Below are positions 19,201 through 27,361 of a stretch of 64,000 nucleotides of DNA, one piece after another; within the stretch, counting starts at the first letter, position 1, and each line of letters begins with the position of its first letter. The position numbers were made by a program, and so were the translations under genes. The notes beneath the pieces are model-generated. The model worked only from the letters and a program-made list of their open reading frames with translations, did no database searches and was not told where the DNA came from. Source of the DNA: Cohnella abietis. GTDB lineage: Bacteria > Bacillota > Bacilli > Paenibacillales > Paenibacillaceae. Where the stretch lies: the NCBI RefSeq assembly GCF_004295585.1, contig NZ_AP019400.1:372001-436000 (forward strand), given 5' to 3'.

Positions 19201-20193
19201 TGTAGGTGTAGGTGTAGGTGTAGGCGTCGCTGCTGTTGGGTCTAAAACAATTTGGTCAAGGTTAACGTTGGCTGTGTCACCCGAGTCGAATTTGTACGCG
19301 ATCGTGTTATTGCCAGCATTCAACGTAATATTCTCAACCTTATTGCTCCAGGTGTCCCAATTCGCCAAGCTAGGTAAAGAGGATTGGCGGATTTTCGTTC
19401 CGTTGACGTAGAGGCTTATCGTCCTTGCGTTGCCGTTCGCATTACCGTATTTCAGTGTCGCATTGTAGTTTCCTGCAGCTGCTACGTTAACCGTGAAGGT
19501 CGTTGTCGCACCTTGCGTCCAGTATCCGTCGACGAATCCCGTCCCTGAATATCCGGTATGGTCCGTGTTTACTTTCGCTCCCCCAGACAATGCTGCGGAT
19601 TCGGCTTGGTAATCGTTCGAAGGAGAAGGTGTTGGTGTCGGTGAAGGCGTCGGAGTCGGTGAGGCCGTGCCATAAATTTCGAATTCAGATAATTGCCCGG
19701 CTGGCCAGCCTGTATTCGCCGTGATGTTCAGACGAACGTAACGCGTGCTCGTAGCGGTAAAATTGATTGTGACGGAATTGTTCGCAACCGTAGGGTTAAA
19801 TACATAACCAGTGGAGCCTACGATGTCCGTGAACGTTGAGCCGTTTGTACTGCCTTGAACGGCCAGCGTTTGCGTCCGCGTTTCCCACCCGGCAGGGATT
19901 TTCAGCACGATCTGATCGATGTTCGTATTTGCGCCAAGATCGACCTGAATCCATTGAGGGAACGAGTTATTCGTGCTTTCCCAGTACGTGCCTTGATTGC
20001 TGTCTTTTACATTATTCGGCGTGTAAACGTCGGCATAGCCGCTAGCCGTAATGGTTTTGCCAAGCGTGAGATTAGTTCCGCCTGCAGCTGAAGTCGAGGA
20101 AGGATACAACGTAAGCTGGGCTAGAAGTGTAACGAATGCTAAGAACATAATGACGATGGGGTTCCTTTTCAGCGATTCGTTTATTGATAACAT
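16288..20193 (-). CDS. GH87 alpha-1,3-glucanase (mutanase), multimodular
   Basis: A secreted 1301-aa enzyme expected to hydrolyse alpha-1,3-glucan of fungal walls or streptococcal biofilm. Order: signal (1-37), discoidin DS1 (about 40-176), CBM6-type domain (195-320), a Thr-Pro linker (about 323-375), discoidin DS2 (380-515), two CARDB domains (520-740), a CBM6/35-like domain (745-905) and a right-handed beta-helix GH87 domain (about 910-1301). Asp1059, Asp1082 and Asp1083 have exactly the spacing of the catalytic Asp1045/1068/1069 reported for Paenibacillus Agl-FH1, in FADGIN and GTGDDS. ATG 20193 was chosen because AGGAGG lies 6 nt upstream; the TTG at 20199 abuts it. Confidence 0.92.
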   Translation of the reverse strand: MLSINESLKRNPIVIMFLAFVTLLAQLTLYPSSTSAAGGTNLTLGKTITASGYADVYTPNNVKDSNQGTYWESTNNSFPQWIQVDLGANTNIDQIVLKIPAGWETRTQTLAVQGSTNGSTFTDIVGSTGYVFNPTVANNSVTINFTATSTRYVRLNITANTGWPAGQLSEFEIYGTASPTPTPSPTPTPSPSNDYQAESAALSGGAKVNTDHTGYSGTGFVDGYWTQGATTTFTVNVAAAGNYNATLKYGNANGNARTISLYVNGTKIRQSSLPSLANWDTWSNKVENITLNAGNNTIAYKFDSGDTANVNLDQIVLDPTAATPTPTPTPTPTPTPTPTPTPTPTPTPTPTPTPTPTPTPTPTPTPTPTPTPTPSPGGINIAPGKPITASSSTFTFVATNANDNDTNTYWEGGGNPSQLTLDLLANHNITSIVLKLNPASAWSTRTQTIQVFGHDQNTTAFSNLVSAQTYTFNPANGNSVTIPVTATVKRLQLNITSNSGAPAGQVAEFQVYGTPAPNPDLTITGMSWTPSSPLETSPITLNANVSNIGTASSPASTVNFYLNNQLAGTAPVIALTAGQLTTVSLNIGAINAATYAVSSKVDESNAIIEQNKANNSFTSTSSLIVAPVPSSDLITTATWNPSNPSAGNTVTFTVNLSNQGNIASAGGAHAVSLVLKTAAGATVQTLNGSYNGVLTPGQSVNVSLGTWTAVNGSYTVTTTVAVDANEVSIKQANNTSTTSLYSGRGANMPFTVIEAELPTNATNGTRLAPNFTPGDFAGEASGRSAVYLDTNGQYVEFTLTAPANAFVLRNAVAENTTGTVSIYANGVSKGKFNVSSKFSYVYATPSTLGRLGYDNTGTKAYWLYEDSQLMLDQVYPAGTKIKIQKDAGDVSWIYVDMIETENVAPAASNPDPSKYVEVSASKSIEQALNEFRQDATKKGIFIPAGTWTINSKIFIYGRATEIIGAGPWHTKLTAPQSQSNTDVGFNIASSANGSTIKDLSAWGNYQYRVDGPGKFIDGNGMQNVTIQNVWSEHFVCLYWGVGASNNTFKDNRIKNMFADGINMTNGSNNNVIDNNYARGTGDDSFAEFSAVDSGGSYNVGNKFTNLTAVAVRRAAAFAAYGGSNNLFQNLYAADTLTYPGLTISSLSFGYNTLGFGDVDTVFDGITLDRTGGDFWTSVGADDKINDYQNFGAIWFFGGDRVFKNILVKNVDINNSVYFGLMFQSKSPENLVMQNVRIENVNINNPTRYGIKIVASAEQGQGPAYGGASFTNVKINNPGVKAIYGEDKNPNFKVTRVSGNNW
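19067..19228. repeat. Thr-Pro linker minisatellite within the glucanase gene
   Basis: About 27 tandem copies of a 6-bp unit (GGTGTN on the plus strand), arranged with some 12-bp higher-order periodicity, encode the (TP)n linker between the CBM6 and second discoidin domain. Copy number is likely to vary between strains. The plus strand is open here by chance (poly Gly-Val) and is not a gene. Confidence 0.92.
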
Positions 20194-20561
20194 AAACAAC
20201 CTCCTGGTAAGATATTTTACTACATTAATGCGCTTTCATTTTTCCGCAAGGCTGTATGCCTTTTCTTATAACCTCCTTTACTGTGTATTTTGTGAGTCTC
20301 ATCCAATCATCAAAATCTCTTGAAGTGAACTTAGCATATTCCAGTTGTATTTCTACCTAAAGATGTATTACTACGCATATCGTGTGTAATTATATTGAGA
20401 AAAAAACGCTGTGAACGCTCAAAACCAAGGCTGAAGATATATTTATGACATATGGAAGAAGATTCAATTATAATAGATAAAATATATGCCTTTTCGACAT
20501 ATTCACGCCAATTAATGCAAATCCAATAAGAATATATTGTGATATGAGGAGCACCTAACTA
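20194..20561. promoter_or_regulatory. Divergent intergenic region with a candidate rightward promoter
   Basis: The 368-bp gap between the glucanase and MORN genes. ATGACA (20445-20450), 18 bp and TATAAT (20469-20474) form a good rightward promoter about 90 bp before the MORN gene. The glucanase promoter must lie near 20210-20330 but I could not fix it. No further structure seen. Confidence 0.4.
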
Positions 20562-22091
20562 ATGAATTCTGAGCAGACAACACACCGCCTCTTATATCCA
20601 GATGGAAGGACGAAATACGAGGGGGGTTGGAACAATAACCAAGAAAATGGCTTCGGCCGACTCTACTATGATAATGGAAGCTTAAATTACGAGGGGCAAT
20701 GGCTGAACGGTCGTATGCAAGGATCAGGAAAATGGTATCGTCCGAACGGCAAGCTACAATACGAAGGTCTATTTCTAGATAATCTTCCTCATGGGGAAAT
20801 TATTGAATATCGCGAAACCGGGAACCGACTGTACATGGGTACGATTGAGCGGGGCGTTTTGAACGGACACGGAACGATTTTCTATGATACAGGAGTCATT
20901 TGCTACGAAGGTATGTTTAGCAACGGCCTGATGAACGGAATCGGCAAGTCCTATGATCGTAGTGGAAAGCTAGTGTATGAGGGTCCTTATAGGAATGGAA
21001 AAATAAACAGCTCAGGGGCCAAAATAAAGCGGATTTTCTCGGTTTTGGTCATTCTCTTTGTCGTAATCGCATTAGGCTACAAATTCTATCCCGATATTCA
21101 GGGTGTACTCGGTCAAGGGGAATCCCATAAAGCGATACGCGCAGCTAAAAAGATCATGGAAAAAAATCTGGACAGCCCCTCATCGGCGAAGTGGGTATCC
21201 AGCGATATTGTCGATCAAAGCGACCCTTACTATATGATTCATCTCGTCGTTGAAGCGAAAAACAGCTACGGTGTAACTGTTAAGACGAGCGCACTTGTGT
21301 CCGTTACAATGGGATCGGGTAACGAGTTTACTTACAATCAACTCACTTCGATATCGGAGTCTAGCGATCCGCCGCAAGACTTTGAGATTCTAATAATGAA
21401 GCAATTTAACCAATGGCCGGGTTTTGTTAGCTTAAAGAACGACCGCAATGTGAAAGATGGGACAGCTTTTAAGGACTCAGAAGCGAATAAAGCCTCTGAA
21501 GAAAGTGACGTTGGCGTGCTCGTGCCCGATGTGAAAAAAGCTGCGGAAGAGAAGAGTAGTATTCCTCTTCAAGATTCGCTTGTACGCGGTGGCGGCGGAT
21601 CTTTAGCTATGGTAGACTGGCAGCGATTTGACGACCCTGATGTCGTGCTTCCGCTCACTTTCGGTAACACCGAACTGGAGCTCGTTATCGGCATGGATCA
21701 CCCGAATGGGATGAAGAAGCTTATCCGAAATCCTCAGGACGGTACAATACGTACTCTAGATAATGATTTTTCTGGAAGTGGCTTTGATGACTATGGAACG
21801 CTTATGGACGATTATCGTGTACAGGCGGGAACCTATGACTTTGACGGCGACGGTGTTGATGAGTTGTGGATCGCTAGCGGTAATTTAATATCTGAAGCTA
21901 CCATTACGGTGTATGCCTATAAAGAAGCTAAAAATCTAAAAAATGACGTTCCGTTCGAAGAGAAGCTCGTTGCGAAGGGACAAATTGCATTTATTTTTGA
22001 AAATAACCAAGTACAGGTTCCGATTGGCTCTGCCGGCGTGGATCATGGCTATGTGTATAAGAATAATAAATTTACGGAAGTTGTTTACTAG
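20562..22091 (+). CDS. MORN-repeat membrane protein
   Basis: A 509-aa protein. Residues 10-150 hold about six MORN-type repeats (YEGGWNN, YEGQWLNGRMQGSG, YEGLF, YMGTI, YEGMFSNGLMNGIG, YEGPYRNG), which fold as a beta ribbon and often bind lipids or partner proteins. One membrane helix follows (about 157-173), then a long region expected outside the cell, ending with a repeat-like YDFDGDGVDELWIAS, a calcium-binding FG-GAP/VCBS-like loop. The topology places the MORN part in the cytoplasm. It may link an intracellular scaffold to a surface domain; the function is unknown. AGGAG precedes the ATG. Confidence 0.82.
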   Translation: MNSEQTTHRLLYPDGRTKYEGGWNNNQENGFGRLYYDNGSLNYEGQWLNGRMQGSGKWYRPNGKLQYEGLFLDNLPHGEIIEYRETGNRLYMGTIERGVLNGHGTIFYDTGVICYEGMFSNGLMNGIGKSYDRSGKLVYEGPYRNGKINSSGAKIKRIFSVLVILFVVIALGYKFYPDIQGVLGQGESHKAIRAAKKIMEKNLDSPSSAKWVSSDIVDQSDPYYMIHLVVEAKNSYGVTVKTSALVSVTMGSGNEFTYNQLTSISESSDPPQDFEILIMKQFNQWPGFVSLKNDRNVKDGTAFKDSEANKASEESDVGVLVPDVKKAAEEKSSIPLQDSLVRGGGGSLAMVDWQRFDDPDVVLPLTFGNTELELVIGMDHPNGMKKLIRNPQDGTIRTLDNDFSGSGFDDYGTLMDDYRVQAGTYDFDGDGVDELWIASGNLISEATITVYAYKEAKNLKNDVPFEEKLVAKGQIAFIFENNQVQVPIGSAGVDHGYVYKNNKFTEVVY

Positions 22092-22110
22092 AATAAAATT
22101 AATCTGATAC

Positions 22111-22728
22111 TTAAAGTGAAACAAATTTTTGTTCTGTTTTCTTTAGAAATTTTGATCTTTCCTCTAAGCTTCGATTTGCCATTGCGGTGTAGTTGTACCA
22201 GCGGAGCTTATGGAATCCCATCTTCCGAAAAGTACCACGAAATAAAATCTTAGTAACAGGGTTGCCAAAAATCCATCTATAGAAGAAGTTTGGTGTAGCC
22301 ATCACCGTAAGCAAAGAAACGCCTTTAAGTTTAGTAAGCTTGTTTACAAAAGGACGACCAGGCTTAGGCTCTTCGTAAATAATACCTTTAGCGAATACCT
22401 TATCAATAAACCCTTTTGTCATAGCTGGCATAGCTTCCCACCAAATAGGGAAAATGAAGATGATATGATCCGCTGCCATAAGACGGCTTTGGTATTCCAT
22501 AGCCAACGGGTCTATCGTCTTCTTTTTGCGCCATGCGGCAAGCTCTTGTGCGGACATAACCGGATTAAATTGGTCCGCATGTAAATCAATCAAATCTATT
22601 TGATGCCCAGCCGAGGTGAGTCCTCGTTTGGTGGCAGCAAGTAGAGCTGCTGCGTAGCTTCTTTGATGAGGAATATTTTCGGATGCTTCAGCGCCGTATG
22701 GATGGTCAAAAATGATAAGAACATTCAT
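22111..22728 (-). CDS. NAD(P)H-dependent flavodoxin-fold oxidoreductase
   Basis: A 205-aa cytoplasmic quinone/nitro reductase of the NQO1/MdaB/YrkL type, using FMN or FAD to pass two electrons from NAD(P)H. The start MNVLIIFDHPYG and the segment DHIIFIFPIWWEAMPAMTKGF are the flavin-binding signature. AGGAGG lies 8 nt before the ATG. It is the second gene of an operon with the TetR regulator 45 bp upstream on the same strand, which suggests induction by an electrophile or quinone sensed by that regulator. Confidence 0.88.
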   Translation of the reverse strand: MNVLIIFDHPYGAEASENIPHQRSYAAALLAATKRGLTSAGHQIDLIDLHADQFNPVMSAQELAAWRKKKTIDPLAMEYQSRLMAADHIIFIFPIWWEAMPAMTKGFIDKVFAKGIIYEEPKPGRPFVNKLTKLKGVSLLTVMATPNFFYRWIFGNPVTKILFRGTFRKMGFHKLRWYNYTAMANRSLEERSKFLKKTEQKFVSL

Positions 22729-22773
22729 GTGTTTTCCTCCTGTTCAATATTTCTTAGTTGTCGTTAAAGTTGA

Positions 22774-23313
22774 TTATGGATGACGTTTAAAATCTAAGAT
22801 TAACTGTGCCATTTCTTCTTCGCTTTCGGCCATGCCGCTACTCACCCATTCAATAAGAAGCTTGAACAATCCACCAGTGAAAAAATACTGCATATAGCGA
22901 GATTGCTTTTTCGAAAGGTCTTCATCCTGAACGACCTTATTAAATATGACCTGAATATAAGTATCAAAACGATCAAGAAGTAAAAAAGATATTTTAGATC
23001 TTATAAGACTATCGATCAGGACATGCTCCTTCTTAAAGTAAGAAAAAAACTGTTTGGCAAACAAATACGTATCCATCTCAGTTAAATCCTTAACATCCTC
23101 CAGATAAATTCCAAATAACCGGTCCAGATATTCACTTATAATGCTTTCTTTGGAGTTATAATTTCGATAATAAGCCATTCGAGACACGCCTGCTTTTCTG
23201 GTGATTTCCGATACGGAAATATGATGAAAGCTTTTGGTCTCCATTAAAATAATAAGGGCTTGAAAAATACATTCTTTGACCAGTTCATTTGGTGAGTTAG
23301 GTGAACTATTCAA
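22774..23313 (-). CDS. TetR/AcrR-family regulator
   Basis: A 179-aa repressor with an N-terminal helix-turn-helix (about 30-55: SVSEITRKAGVSRMAYYRNYNSKESI) and a helical ligand domain. It probably controls itself and the downstream oxidoreductase gene. I placed the start at TTG 23313, 6 nt after AAGGGGG; GTG 23346 would add 11 residues but has no ribosome site. A matching palindrome is found upstream at 23410. Confidence 0.85.
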   Translation of the reverse strand: MNSSPNSPNELVKECIFQALIILMETKSFHHISVSEITRKAGVSRMAYYRNYNSKESIISEYLDRLFGIYLEDVKDLTEMDTYLFAKQFFSYFKKEHVLIDSLIRSKISFLLLDRFDTYIQVIFNKVVQDEDLSKKQSRYMQYFFTGGLFKLLIEWVSSGMAESEEEMAQLILDFKRHP

Positions 23314-23409
23314 TGAGTGCCCCCTTATAAATGACGTCAAATGCACGTGCTGGAAATTACACTGACCAATGAAAGTAATATCCCCTTACACATTGCCTTA
23401 TCATACGTT

Positions 23410-23423
23410 GTTACATCTGTAAC
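23410..23423. promoter_or_regulatory. Palindrome, possible TetR operator
   Basis: GTTACATCTGTAAC, a perfect 6-bp inverted repeat with a 2-bp centre, lies about 97 bp before the TetR gene start. Short palindromes upstream of tetR genes are commonly their own operators; binding here is inferred. Confidence 0.4.
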
Positions 23424-23549
23424 GTCATAGTGGCATTTTAAGAATAGTTAATGTCCCTAGCACTTTCAATAGGGTTGGCCGCTAGTGTGACAAAACAGCC
23501 CTTTTTGTATCAGAGGAGAAAAAATATGAAGGGTTAAGGAGATGTTGCT

Positions 23550-23862
23550 ATGACGGTTGTCACAACTAATTTTGCAGTAGTTAAATTACCGATTAAGGAT
23601 CTGGAGGCTTCAGCTCGATGGTATCAGGATGTTATGGGAATCCCTTTTACCTTTGATTTTAAACCTGGGGATAACGAGGCCTGGTTAGACGTCGGAGGGA
23701 TAGGATTAGGGCTAATCCGATGTCCTAACGTTCCAATGCTAGAGCCAGATGTACTACTTGCCAAGTGGAGGATACAGCTTCGAGCTTCGAGATCCGGACG
23801 GGCATCTATCTAGCTTATGGGGAGGATGGCTATCGGCTGAGGACGAGGCTGCGAATAAGTAA
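23550..23862 (+). pseudogene. VOC/glyoxalase-fold gene with internal deletion and frameshift
   Basis: The first 70 codons (MTVVTTNFAVVKLPIKDLEA onward) read as a VOC-family half: a first beta-alpha-beta-beta unit with WYQDVMGIPF. At about 23755 the frame breaks, and the typical C-terminal end, GGYSFELRDPDGHLSSLWGG, continues in another frame to TAA at 23860-23862. Around 40 residues normally lying between these parts are missing. So an internal deletion, not just a base error, has disabled the gene. A complete VOC paralogue lies at 24513. Confidence 0.8.
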
Positions 23863-23908
23863 CAATGTCCCATTTAAATCGGAGACGATGAGAATTGAAA
23901 GGCATGAG

Positions 23909-23952
23909 AAAATACAGAGCTTTGTGGGCTAACCGCCATTGCTCTGTATTTT
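23909..23952 (+). terminator. Terminator after the VOC pseudogene
   Basis: Arms AAAATACAGAGC (23909-23920) and GCTCTGTATTTT (23941-23952) around a 20-nt loop, followed by TTTA. Confidence 0.8.
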
Positions 23953-24020
23953 TTATTTGCCAGGTAAACACCATATCATGGTAATGTTGTTAGTGACCTT
24001 TATTACAGGAGGTAATCGCT

Positions 24021-24470
24021 TTGAATCCAATAACGATTAGAAAAGCAAAAACTGATGATGTTATTGAGCTTTCCGAATTGTTCTATGAATTTATTGGAGT
24101 AGGATCGGATTTAACTGCTATGAAAATCCAAATTGAAATAACATCTAATAACCCCAATTATTATGTTGCAGTTGCGTGTGATGGGAATAGAGTTGTCGGG
24201 ACAGCAATGGGCATAGTTTGCTATGATTTAGTTGGAAATTGCAATCCATTTATGTTGGCTGAGAACGTGGTTGTTTCCTCTGAGTATCAGGGCCGAGGTA
24301 TAGGGAAGTTACTGATGCAGGCTCTTGAAGACTTTGGACAAATGAATCAATGTAATTATGTCATTCTTGTATCGGGAAGCAAGCGCGAAACAGCTCATAA
24401 ATTTTATGAGTCAATTGGTTATTCTCCGGACCATAAAGGATTCAAAAAACGTTTGAAGCAGCAAATATAA
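24021..24470 (+). CDS. GNAT-family N-acetyltransferase
   Basis: A 149-aa acetyl-CoA-dependent acetyltransferase. The acetyl-CoA-binding loop reads EYQGRGIGKLLMQALEDF (about 93-110), followed by the usual SGSKRETAHKFYESIGY. The start is TTG, 9 nt after AGGAGG. The substrate is unknown. It is followed 42 bp later by a VOC gene in the same direction and may share its transcript. Confidence 0.88.
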   Translation: MNPITIRKAKTDDVIELSELFYEFIGVGSDLTAMKIQIEITSNNPNYYVAVACDGNRVVGTAMGIVCYDLVGNCNPFMLAENVVVSSEYQGRGIGKLLMQALEDFGQMNQCNYVILVSGSKRETAHKFYESIGYSPDHKGFKKRLKQQI

Positions 24471-24512
24471 CAATATCGATAAGAGTATAAATAAATCGTG
24501 GGGGTCATACAT

Positions 24513-24995
24513 ATGAAAATCGAAGTGGAAGGTGTCTCCGAAATTGTACTCGAAGTAAAATCAATGAATCGTGCTGTTGAGTTTTGGACAAAAACATTAG
24601 GTTTTCCGATTGTCGAGCAGTGGGGATACGAAGAAAGGCAATTTACCAATAATGCTGACAATGTATGGGCCACTTGGCTCTACATTGGAGGGAACACAAG
24701 ATTAGGGCTGTGGCTGCCTAGAGAATTTTCGGAAGAAGATTTAGTAAATAAAGAAATGCCTGTTTCACGGTGGAACGGTTTTTACGATGAAGGCGGGATT
24801 CATGTCCACTTTGCTTTACATATAAAAATAGAGAGCTTTGAGAGTGCGATATCCATACTTAAAGAGGAGGGAGTAGACATAAAAATAGTTAAGGATAGTA
24901 ATGAAAGAAGACTCTACTTTAAAGATACTGAGGATAACGTAGTGGAGTTTTATACTTTGGATATGAAAAAGGATTATCTAAAGAGAATTATCTAA
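24513..24995 (+). CDS. VOC-family (glyoxalase/bleomycin-resistance fold) protein
   Basis: A 160-aa protein of two beta-alpha-beta-beta-beta units, the fold of glyoxalase I, antibiotic-binding and dioxygenase proteins. Visible: VLEVKSMNRAVEFWTKTLGF at the start and LYFKDTEDNVVEFYT at the end, where a metal-binding Glu normally lies. ATG 24513 is preferred over GTG 24498 because GGGGG lies 8 nt before it. The reaction or ligand is unknown. Confidence 0.82.
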   Translation: MKIEVEGVSEIVLEVKSMNRAVEFWTKTLGFPIVEQWGYEERQFTNNADNVWATWLYIGGNTRLGLWLPREFSEEDLVNKEMPVSRWNGFYDEGGIHVHFALHIKIESFESAISILKEEGVDIKIVKDSNERRLYFKDTEDNVVEFYTLDMKKDYLKRII

Positions 24996-25146
24996 TAGAA
25001 TAAACTAATCAGTAGCATCAGAAAATATGTTGAAAGTTGTATTATTTTGTTAGATTATGGATTGTAAAAAAACGGAATTGGAAGTAGAATTACGGTATTA
25101 AATTAACCTGTGGTAATAAATAACATGAAAAGGTGGAATAAAACAC

Positions 25147-25794
25147 GTGCCAACTAGCGCAGAGATTCGAGCAAGAGCTAGAGCAAGCTTGTCAGGTAAA
25201 TGGACACCTGCGGTACTTCATTTCTTATTGTATTATGTGGTTATTTTCGCAATCGGATTATTTAGCTTAATTCCATTCATTGGCTGGATTGCGAGTTTGT
25301 TGTTGACAGGGGCTTTGACATACGGAGTTATGGCTTTCTATTTGGCGCTTTCTCGTGGCGAAATTGCATCTACAGAAACGTTATTTAGTGGATTTTCAAG
25401 ATTCGTTGAAACCTTTGTACTCTCCTTACTGGTTGGTATCTTTACGCTTTTATGGTCGTTACTGCTTATTATTCCGGGTATTATCGCTGCCCTCAGTTAT
25501 TCTCAAGCTTATTTCATATTAAAAGATAATCCAGGAATCGGGGGACTTGAAGCGATTCGTCGTAGCAAGGCGCTGATGGTTGGACACAAGGGCAGGCTGT
25601 TTGTACTGTATCTTACGTTCATCGGGTGGTTTTTACTGGCAGGTATTACATTTGGAATCGGTTATTTATGGCTTGCTCCTTATATTTATACCTCATTGGG
25701 GCACTTTTATAATGATCTCATCAATCGTTCAGCTTCCGTATCGCCTCCGCCTAGTCCTTATGGTAACGATCCTTATGCGGGCATTATTGTTTAA
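25147..25794 (+). CDS. DUF975-type multi-pass membrane protein
   Basis: A 215-aa membrane protein with about five or six hydrophobic helices and the DUF975 pattern: an N-terminal RARARASLSGKW, then a re-entrant PFIGWIASLLLTGALTYG, and IIPGIIAALSYSQAYFILKD followed by IRRSKALMVGHKGRLF. The family has no proven function; it is common in Firmicutes. The start is GTG, with AAGGTGG 11 nt upstream. The next gene begins 8 bp after its stop. Confidence 0.82.
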   Translation: MPTSAEIRARARASLSGKWTPAVLHFLLYYVVIFAIGLFSLIPFIGWIASLLLTGALTYGVMAFYLALSRGEIASTETLFSGFSRFVETFVLSLLVGIFTLLWSLLLIIPGIIAALSYSQAYFILKDNPGIGGLEAIRRSKALMVGHKGRLFVLYLTFIGWFLLAGITFGIGYLWLAPYIYTSLGHFYNDLINRSASVSPPPSPYGNDPYAGIIV

Positions 25795-25801
25795 GGTGAG
25801 C

Positions 25802-26224
25802 ATGGAATATCGTTATAAGGATTATGTTATTAGTGATGATCGAGGACGAATTCACATACCAACAGTATTAGATTTCTTAGCTACAAGTTACTGGGCAAAT
25901 AGAAGACCCGCTGAGAAAATCGAGAAATCTATTGAGAACTCTATTTGCTATGGCGTGTATGACAGAGATAAAATGATCGCATTTGCAAGGGTCATTACTG
26001 ATGGAGCTACTATGTATTATTTATGTGACATTTTTGTCATAGAAGAATACCGCGGACAGGGTATCTCTAAGCGACTTGTAGAGGTCATAACAAATGCCCC
26101 AGAGTTCGAGTGGATGACAGGGGTATTAGGCACTAAAGATGCTCATAGCCTATATGAGAAGTATGGTTTTGAGAGTGATAAGGAAAGGTTTATGAAGCGA
26201 CTACCACAGGCTCGAAAGCTCTAA
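25802..26224 (+). CDS. GNAT-family N-acetyltransferase
   Basis: A 140-aa acetyltransferase with the CoA loop EYRGQGISKRLVEVI and the ending LYEKYGFESD. It starts at ATG 25802 after GGTGAG; an open frame extends further upstream but that part overlaps the DUF975 gene and has no family resemblance. Likely co-transcribed with the membrane gene. The substrate is unknown. Confidence 0.85.
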   Translation: MEYRYKDYVISDDRGRIHIPTVLDFLATSYWANRRPAEKIEKSIENSICYGVYDRDKMIAFARVITDGATMYYLCDIFVIEEYRGQGISKRLVEVITNAPEFEWMTGVLGTKDAHSLYEKYGFESDKERFMKRLPQARKL

Positions 26225-26249
26225 AATTCATTCGAATAGTCGACAACTG

Positions 26250-26312
26250 AAGAGCAAGCAGGGTTCAGCCACAGCGAGGTTACTCGCTACTCAGCTTCCC
26301 TTGCTTGCTCTT
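26250..26312. repeat. 63-bp palindromic element, copy 1 (acts as terminator)
   Basis: Outer arms AAGAGCAAGCAGGG and CCCTTGCTTGCTCTT enclose an inner stem AGCGAG-GTTA-CTCGCT. It lies between two converging genes and is followed by TTTTT, so it can end transcription. A near copy (58 of 63 bases the same) is at 28010. Confidence 0.85.
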
Positions 26313-26380
26313 GTTTTTCATTGAATCTATTGGTAGTCATCATGGTAAATAAATGTGGGGATAACCATTCCACTCAGTAG

Positions 26381-27361
26381 TTAACCCTTCACCAAGTTTT
26401 CTACAATGAGCTTAAATTGCTTCTCTGTAAGATCCACTTTCCCTGATGCTGTTACATGATAGTGTATATCTTGATTCTCGTCATACCAGACAGCTTCATA
26501 GCTCTTTGAACCAAGCATGCTGGCTTTAGCAAATATGGCTTCTGTCCCGCCAAAAGTCATTGTTTCCTGTGTAAATTCAGATGAGAAGGCAATCTCCATT
26601 CCGATCATATTTTTCATTGCCTGAATACGAAGGTTCATTGAGTCCTTCTCGTATTCAAGCTCCGATATATTCGCTTCTGACCACTTCGCTTCTTCTACGA
26701 ATAAGTTCAGATTCTGCTCAGCCGAGGCCCTCTGTTGGAATAGCTCAAGTAGCCTAGCATGCTCTGCTGAAGTCCGATCGTCATACTCGTTAGGAAGAAT
26801 AGGCATGACACTGCCATATTTGAATTTAAACCCGTCAGGAAGATTCGTTGGCTCTTTAATAATAGGTGCAGAAGTGCGAAGTAAGAGCTCCTTAAAATCG
26901 TTATAGGAAGTGAATATATTAGTATCATGGAGAAACTGTATATTAGGGTTTGAGCCACTGTTTCTCACGTAATAGGCTAGCACTTGTCCAGACTTAACTA
27001 ATTCCAGCACCTGATCCCTATAAGTCGGTTTAGGCGCAGAATTCTCCTTCTCGTACGGTGTAATTTTAGCTTCTTGATCAAGAACAACGGATTGTATTTT
27101 TACATCTCCAGCATGATTACGAATTTGAATGAATTCACTCGCGGCATATACGGATGCGGATGCCAATAGCACAATGAATAGAACAGTCATATAGACCGTT
27201 AATCGTTTAGCTGGTCGGAAGCTCCGGTTTACTCCTCCAGATTGCAATGGAACAATTCGAGTCATGATAGAGTCGATTACATTGATTTCTTCAATTTGAT
27301 GATCAGATATAGAGTGGTGCTTTAAGTTTTTAACTGAATCGGTTCCTTCTCCTCGTCCCAT
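26381..27361 (-). CDS. Membrane anti-sigma factor (partner of the ECF sigma)
   Basis: A 326-aa single-pass membrane protein: about 53 cytoplasmic residues, one helix (54-73) and a 250-residue outer domain of a DUF4367-like kind. It overlaps the sigma gene by 40 bp and probably binds and holds that sigma at the membrane until an outside signal releases it. No zinc-finger HxxxCxxC is present. ATG 27361 is preferred over the upstream ATG 27379 because AGGAGG lies 7 nt before it. Confidence 0.78.
   Translation of the reverse strand: MGRGEGTDSVKNLKHHSISDHQIEEINVIDSIMTRIVPLQSGGVNRSFRPAKRLTVYMTVLFIVLLASASVYAASEFIQIRNHAGDVKIQSVVLDQEAKITPYEKENSAPKPTYRDQVLELVKSGQVLAYYVRNSGSNPNIQFLHDTNIFTSYNDFKELLLRTSAPIIKEPTNLPDGFKFKYGSVMPILPNEYDDRTSAEHARLLELFQQRASAEQNLNLFVEEAKWSEANISELEYEKDSMNLRIQAMKNMIGMEIAFSSEFTQETMTFGGTEAIFAKASMLGSKSYEAVWYDENQDIHYHVTASGKVDLTEKQFKLIVENLVKG

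Noticed and set aside
18971..19411. Open frame encoding a long Gly-Val repeat
   Set aside because: It is the complement of the Thr-Pro linker codons of the glucanase gene and has no start signals of its own.
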